A stretch of DNA of 64,000 nucleotides, taken from positions 97,891 to 161,890 of the forward strand of contig ONGE01000001.1 of NCBI GenBank assembly GCA_900317325.1. Direction: 5' to 3'. The notes below the pieces were generated by a model. It was given only the letters and a program-made list of their open reading frames with translations. It ran no database searches and had not been told where the DNA came from. Positions 60,036 through 64,000 of this stretch are shown piece by piece (positions within the stretch are counted from its first letter, which is position 1; each line of letters begins with the position of its first letter). The DNA is from an uncultured Prevotellaceae bacterium (GTDB lineage: Bacteria; Bacteroidota; Bacteroidia; Bacteroidales; Muribaculaceae). The position numbers and the translations under genes were made by a program.

Positions 60036-60647
60036 ACTGTCGCGCAACGAGAAGAGGAGAAGCAAGAGCGCAAGGGACAAATCGGCTACCTCAAACACCA
60101 ACATAGCACAACCTGCAAATCCCGAGACCTGGAAGGCTTGCCTGAACTGCTCTATCTCGCCCATGTCCATGGCCTGGCCGCCAAAGATGAAAAACGGGAC
60201 GGCAGAGCAGGCCACGCTCACGAGAAGCGACGCAACCACCCACCAGCCACTGCGCCCGATGTCGTGCAGGCGCCGCGTTTGAACCGCAAGACAGGGTATC
60301 AGCAGGACAAAGCATGCCAGCATTCCCAATGCAGCCAAGATGACAAACAACAACATCAATACGGGAGAAAGGCCTGATTCCATATCGATTACCGACATTT
60401 CATCCAATGTGGACAGAATATAAACAGGAGCTATCGGCAACAGGGTAAGCAACAGGGTGAACAAGACGAACCACCAATACTCGCGACGACGGGCGCGTCC
60501 CTGGAAGGTGGCATACTTGCTGATGCACCTGCCGACAGCGTCCTTGAAGCTCATTTTGGGCAAGAAACCGCAGGGTGCAGGCCTTGGCGCCGGCCCGCAG
60601 CCTGGCACAATATCTATTATGGGATTATTTTCTTGGACAAGTTCCAT
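59985..60647 (-). CDS. DUF805 family membrane protein 4
   Basis: 220 residues, the most divergent paralogue. The N-tail (MELVQENNPIIDIVPGCGPA) leads to SFKDAVGRCISKYATFQGRARRREYWWF, then four helices, QTRRLHDIGRSGWWV and the end GENKYGPSPKYVVL. With an intact N-tail it shows what genes 2 and 3 have lost. It is the most upstream gene on the strand and has a good promoter. Function unknown. Confidence 0.88.
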   Translation of the reverse strand: MELVQENNPIIDIVPGCGPAPRPAPCGFLPKMSFKDAVGRCISKYATFQGRARRREYWWFVLFTLLLTLLPIAPVYILSTLDEMSVIDMESGLSPVLMLLFVILAALGMLACFVLLIPCLAVQTRRLHDIGRSGWWVVASLLVSVACSAVPFFIFGGQAMDMGEIEQFRQAFQVSGFAGCAMLVFEVADLSLALLLLLFSLRDSDKGENKYGPSPKYVVL

Positions 60648-60680
60648 GAGTGAATGACCTTTTCTATATGATACTTATTG

Positions 60681-60712
60681 CAAATTTATTTCCGAGATCA
60701 ATTACCGACAAG
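60681..60712 (-). promoter_or_regulatory. Promoter of DUF805 gene 4
   Basis: On the minus strand CTTG (60712-60709), 20 nt, TAAATTTG (60688-60681). Confidence 0.6.
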
Positions 60713-60836
60713 TGTTTTGGGGCAAAAAATTGAGCCTGCGCAATATTTATATGCAATTATGTCTAAAAAATTGACACTTTAGAGACACAGCCAGGGCAAA
60801 AAAGGGCACGCTTGACCACTGCTCGGCATTTTTTTG

Positions 60837-60844
60837 TAATTTTG
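60837..60844 (+). promoter_or_regulatory. -7 element of menA
   Basis: TAATTTTG, 23 nt before the ATG, with CTTG about 22 nt upstream. Confidence 0.5.
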
Positions 60845-60867
60845 CACCCGATTTTAGCGACAAGACA

Positions 60868-61767
60868 ATGAAACGACAACTCAAGATATGGCTGGAATGC
60901 TTCAGGCTCAGGACACTACCCGTGTCGCTGAGCGGCGTGGTCATCGCCATCGGACTGGCCAAGTGGCATCACCATTTCCAATGGGTGCCGGCGCTGCTGT
61001 GCCTGGCATTCGCCCTGCTGGCACAGATTGTGTCCAACACCGCCAACGAGTACTTTGACTACCTGCAAGGGACCGACAAGCCCGGGCGCGTGGGGCCGCG
61101 ACGCGGCGTCACCGAGGGCGACATCAAGCCCACGACACTCCGGAATGTGACCTTCGGCCTGATGGCGCTGGCCTGTGCCGTGGGGTGCTGCCTCATCCCC
61201 TACGGCGGCTGGTGGCTGCTGCCTGTCGGCATCATCATCGCACTGGCCGCTCTGGCCTACAGCACGGGCCCCTACCCCCTGTCCTATCACGGCCTGGGCG
61301 AGTTGATGGTGTTCATCTTCTTCGGCATGGTTCCCGTCAACCTGACGTACTATGTGCAGGCATTGAGTTGGGATCCGCTGGTTTTACTCATGTCCATCAC
61401 CATCGGCCTGCTGGGTGTCAACGTGCTGCTGGTCAACAACTACCGCGACGTGGAAGATGACCGAGCTGCAGGCAAACGGACATCGGTGGTGATCTTCGGC
61501 CGCCCGGCCGCCGCCTATGCGTACCTGCTCAACGGCTACATCGGCATGTCGATACTGAGCGCTTTCTGGTTCATGATTGGCTGGGGCAAGGTGATGCCGT
61601 TGTGGACACTCGCCATCCCCGCGCTCTATCTGGTGATGCACACCGCCACATGGTACAAGCTGCGTCATCGCGACGGAGCCGCCCTCAATCCGCTACTGGG
61701 CGAAACCGCTCGCAATATGCTCATTTTTACGATATTACTCACTATCGCCCTCATCATTTATTCTTAA
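60868..61767 (+). CDS. menA: 1,4-dihydroxy-2-naphthoate polyprenyltransferase
   Basis: 299 residues, UbiA-superfamily integral membrane enzyme that prenylates DHNA in menaquinone synthesis. The first Asp-rich motif is NTANEYFDYLQGTDKPGRVGPRRGV and the second is LLVNNYRDVEDDRAAGKRT. About eight to nine helices are visible. Length is typical. The queA gene begins 9 bp after the stop and is probably in the same transcript; other men genes are not in the window. Confidence 0.94.
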   Translation: MKRQLKIWLECFRLRTLPVSLSGVVIAIGLAKWHHHFQWVPALLCLAFALLAQIVSNTANEYFDYLQGTDKPGRVGPRRGVTEGDIKPTTLRNVTFGLMALACAVGCCLIPYGGWWLLPVGIIIALAALAYSTGPYPLSYHGLGELMVFIFFGMVPVNLTYYVQALSWDPLVLLMSITIGLLGVNVLLVNNYRDVEDDRAAGKRTSVVIFGRPAAAYAYLLNGYIGMSILSAFWFMIGWGKVMPLWTLAIPALYLVMHTATWYKLRHRDGAALNPLLGETARNMLIFTILLTIALIIYS

Positions 61768-61776
61768 TACCCGACT

Positions 61777-63009
61777 ATGGCTCTGATTGACGACATACGC
61801 GCCTTGCGCATCGCCGACTATGACTATCCGTTGCCCGACGAACGCATCGCCAAGCATCCTCTCGCTCAGCGCGAGCAATGCAAACTGTTGTATTATAAAG
61901 GTGGAGAAATCCAGGAGCGCAAGTTCTGGGAAGTACCCTCGCTGCTCCCCGAGCGTTCAACACTCATCTACAATAACACGCGTGTGATCAACGCACGCCT
62001 CAGGTTCCGCAAGGAGACCGGCTCGACGATTGAAATCTTCTGTCTCGAGCCCGTGCTGCCTCGCGACTACGAGCAGATTTTCCAGACCACAGGCCACTGC
62101 GTGTGGCAATGTCTGGTGGGCAACAGTAAGCGTTGGAAACAGGGCGCCCTGACCCAAACCCTCACCATCGAAGGCCAGGACATCACCCTCGCGGCTACAC
62201 GCGGCGAGCAACGCGGCAACGCATGGGAAATTGCCTTTGATTGGGACAAGGATGCAGGTTGCACCTTTGCCGACGTGCTTGACGCCATCGGCGAGATTCC
62301 CATTCCGCCGTATCTGAACCGCGGCACCGAGGAGAGCGACTCGACCGACTACCAGACGGTTTACAGCCATATCGACGGCAGTGTCGCTGCGCCGACGGCG
62401 GGTCTGCACTTCACCGACGAGGTGCTGGCCGAGTGTGACCGTCGCGGCATCTCGCGCCGCGAAATCACGCTGCACGTGGGCGCCGGCACGTTCCAGCCCG
62501 TGAAGAGCGAACACATCGGGGACCACCCGATGCACTACGAGTTCATCAGCGTGCCCCGTGCCGTGATCATGGACATCATCAATGCTCCGGGACCGGTCAT
62601 CGCTGTGGGCACCACCAGCGTGCGCACCCTCGAGAGCCTGTACTACATCGGCCAGATTCTGGAAGACGCTCCCGATGCCGACGAGGAGGCGCTCACCGTG
62701 ACCCAGTGGATGCCCTACACCACCCCCTGCCAGATTTCGACCAAGAAGGCGCTGCAAAACATCGTCGATTACCTCGATCGTCATCATGCCGACACCTATA
62801 TGGGCAGCACTCAGCTCATGATCGCTCCGGGCTTTGAGTATCGCATCGTGGACGGCATGATCACCAACTTCCATCAGCCGCAATCCACGCTGCTGTTGCT
62901 GGTTGCCGCCTTTGTGGGCCAGGACAAGTGGCGCGGCATGTATGATTATGCCATGGAGCACGGCTTCAGGTTCCTGAGCTATGGCGACGCGCAGTTATTG
63001 CTGCGGTGA
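61777..63009 (+). CDS. queA: S-adenosylmethionine:tRNA ribosyltransferase-isomerase
   Basis: 410 residues; makes epoxyqueuosine from preQ1 in tRNA. Family segments are YDYPLPDERIAKHPLAQRE, LIYNNTRVINARLRFRKETG, SVAAPTAGLHFTDEVL, ITLHVGAGTFQPVKSEHIGDHPMHYE, and MITNFHQPQSTLLLLVAAFVG. It is slightly longer than the common 340-360 residues because of inserts around residues 95-150 and 285-330, as seen in other Bacteroidetes. A hairpin terminator follows at 63071. Confidence 0.95.
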   Translation: MALIDDIRALRIADYDYPLPDERIAKHPLAQREQCKLLYYKGGEIQERKFWEVPSLLPERSTLIYNNTRVINARLRFRKETGSTIEIFCLEPVLPRDYEQIFQTTGHCVWQCLVGNSKRWKQGALTQTLTIEGQDITLAATRGEQRGNAWEIAFDWDKDAGCTFADVLDAIGEIPIPPYLNRGTEESDSTDYQTVYSHIDGSVAAPTAGLHFTDEVLAECDRRGISRREITLHVGAGTFQPVKSEHIGDHPMHYEFISVPRAVIMDIINAPGPVIAVGTTSVRTLESLYYIGQILEDAPDADEEALTVTQWMPYTTPCQISTKKALQNIVDYLDRHHADTYMGSTQLMIAPGFEYRIVDGMITNFHQPQSTLLLLVAAFVGQDKWRGMYDYAMEHGFRFLSYGDAQLLLR

Positions 63010-63070
63010 TCAACGGATATAACATAGAGAACTGATTTCAGCGAAGATACTGAATTTAGAGTAATTTGTT

Positions 63071-63114
63071 TGCGACCGATTCATCTATAAAAAATGGTGA
63101 TTGGTCGCATTTTT
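63071..63114 (+). terminator. Terminator of menA-queA
   Basis: TGCGACC / GGTCGCA stem with an AT-rich loop and then TTTTT. Confidence 0.7.
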
Positions 63115-63241
63115 ATGCCCAATGGGGTGATTAGTCCGGCCTATCGCGCATAATCGTGTTAAACGTGGCACATGGTTTGCCGTCTAAAAGACAAACAAAA
63201 CGCATTTAATCACTTGTTGTACATTTAATATATCAACGATT

Positions 63242-64000
63242 ATGAAAACTTCTGTTACAAAAATCATGATGAGCTTCGCGCTCATGGGATGCCTGATCTT
63301 CGGTGCATCCGACGCCTCGGCCCAAGGCCGCAGTCGTTCACAAGGGGGCAGCGCCAGCAGCAGAAGCCAATCGGCAGCTGTCTCACCTTCAAGAAACACC
63401 AAGGCTCCGTCGATGACTCGCGACATGAGCACTTCGAGTCGAAGCAGCGCAACGCCGCAAGTCAGCCGCACGACCACCAGCACTAGCCGTCAGAGCACGA
63501 CTACGCCGCAAGTCAGCCGCACGACCACCAGCACCAGCCGTCAGAGTACGACCACGCCGCAGATCAGCCGCACGACCACCAGCACCAGCCGTCAGAGCAC
63601 GACTACGCCGCAGGTCAGCCGCACGACCACCAGCACCAGCCGTCAGAGCACGACTACGCCGCAGGTGAACCGTACGACCACCGGCACCAGCTCCAACGCT
63701 AACACCCGTCAGAGCACGGCAACGCGTTCCGAGAAGACGACCATTGTCACCACTCCCAGCAGTGGAACTCGCACAGGCAGCGGAGCCATTGATCGCGGCA
63801 CCACCAGCAGAACCACGACTACTGTGGGCACGCGCACCGACAAGAACGTCACCAGCGCAACTCCTGGCACAGCCAGCGTGCGCGACGACAAGCGCGGAAC
63901 TCGCCCCAACGGCAACGGTGGCGAAATCGATAAGCCCCGTGGAGGCAACGGTCGCGGTAAGGGCAATCACAGTGGCAGCGGTCACGGTGGCAACAACGAG
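63242..64000 (+). CDS. Secreted Ser/Thr/Arg-rich repeat protein, 3' truncated
   Basis: The frame opens at ATG 63242 and is still open at the window edge (253 codons seen). A signal peptide MKTSVTKIMMSFALMGCLIF...ASDASAQ is followed by a low-complexity, strongly basic chain of Ser, Thr, Arg, Gln and later Gly and Asn. The middle has five tandem units of 17 residues like TPQVSRTTTSTSRQSTT. The last visible part is glycine-rich and basic (PRGGNGRGKGNHSGSG). No known domain is seen. It may be a cell-surface or matrix-binding protein; the complete end is needed to judge. Confidence 0.8.
   Translation, partial: MKTSVTKIMMSFALMGCLIFGASDASAQGRSRSQGGSASSRSQSAAVSPSRNTKAPSMTRDMSTSSRSSATPQVSRTTTSTSRQSTTTPQVSRTTTSTSRQSTTTPQISRTTTSTSRQSTTTPQVSRTTTSTSRQSTTTPQVNRTTTGTSSNANTRQSTATRSEKTTIVTTPSSGTRTGSGAIDRGTTSRTTTTVGTRTDKNVTSATPGTASVRDDKRGTRPNGNGGEIDKPRGGNGRGKGNHSGSGHGGNNE
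63452..63691 (+). repeat. 51-bp coding minisatellite, 5 units
   Basis: Units start at 63452, 63503, 63554, 63605 and 63656, exactly 51 bp apart, each beginning ACGCCGCA. The first four are nearly identical and the fifth is degenerate. The unit is 17 codons, so changes in copy number would keep the frame. Confidence 0.92.

Noticed and set aside
63452-63691. Second CRISPR array candidate
   Set aside because: The 51-bp units are directly adjacent without spacers and lie in frame inside a signal-peptide protein; it is a coding minisatellite.
63389-63985. 198-codon antisense ORF in the last gene
   Set aside because: It is an Ala/Gly/Arg-rich shadow of the minisatellite; the plus-strand frame has a proper signal peptide.
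1-64000. tRNA, rRNA, integrase or IS transposase genes
   Set aside because: I looked for cloverleaf-like intergenic segments and DDE/tyrosine-recombinase motifs and found none; small RNAs without clear signals may have been missed.

Overview
The window is about 55% GC chromosomal DNA from a member of the Bacteroidales; the gene families point to a gut Prevotella- or Muribaculaceae-like genome, but the sequence alone does not settle the family. The evidence is a SusC/SusD pair, GH97/GH13/GH29 glycosidases, a SusR-like membrane regulator, an HU-CCDC81 protein, C10 proteases, and many promoters of the Bacteroidetes form TTTG-N19-21-TAnnTTTG just upstream of genes. Shine-Dalgarno sequences are mostly absent. 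I found no tRNA, rRNA or transposase.

Layout. 1-1.9 kb: the end of a putative outer-membrane barrel protein, then fmt. 2-9.3 kb: two tandem secreted C10 cysteine proteases with duplicated promoters and terminators. 9.6-12.5 kb: a CDF metal transporter and an ABC ATPase/permease pair. 12.6-17.9 kb: redox genes (trxB, a DUF4369-thioredoxin lipid/thiol protein, its thioredoxin-less paralogue, dsbD). 18-19.3 kb: a cysteine-desulfidase-family enzyme. 19.8-32 kb: a polysaccharide-utilisation region on the minus strand, made of SusC, SusD and two lipoproteins in one unit and a GH13 amylase, SusR-like regulator and GH97 in another. 32.3-41.2 kb: an Ntn-hydrolase, a small membrane protein, an HU-CCDC81/SPOR protein, a DNA glycosylase, a capsule export lipoprotein, clpB, rfbC and a GlmU-like protein.

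41.2-47.5 kb is the most interesting part: a broken four-helix-bundle gene between two nonamer repeat arrays, then a type II-C CRISPR-Cas locus. A tracrRNA with its own consensus promoter is read away from cas9; cas9, cas1 and cas2 are tightly overlapped; a 6-spacer array follows. cas1 carries an in-frame TGA about 47 codons before its real end, so Cas9 interference may still work while adaptation may not. 47.6-52.5 kb: a C69 dipeptidase, a GH29 fucosidase, and a carboxylesterase whose nucleophile elbow has been deleted. 52.6-54.9 kb: ftsY and rimO. 55.1-57.6 kb: a repeat-rich secreted dockerin protein. 57.7-60.6 kb: four tandem DUF805 membrane proteins, partly made by a recent segmental duplication. 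60.9-63 kb: menA and queA. The window ends inside a secreted Ser/Thr/Arg-rich protein containing a 51-bp minisatellite.

Themes that link the parts: four secreted proteins share a paired dockerin-like C-terminus; several genes are freshly disrupted; and short-period (7- and 9-nt) arrays occupy at least seven intergenic positions.
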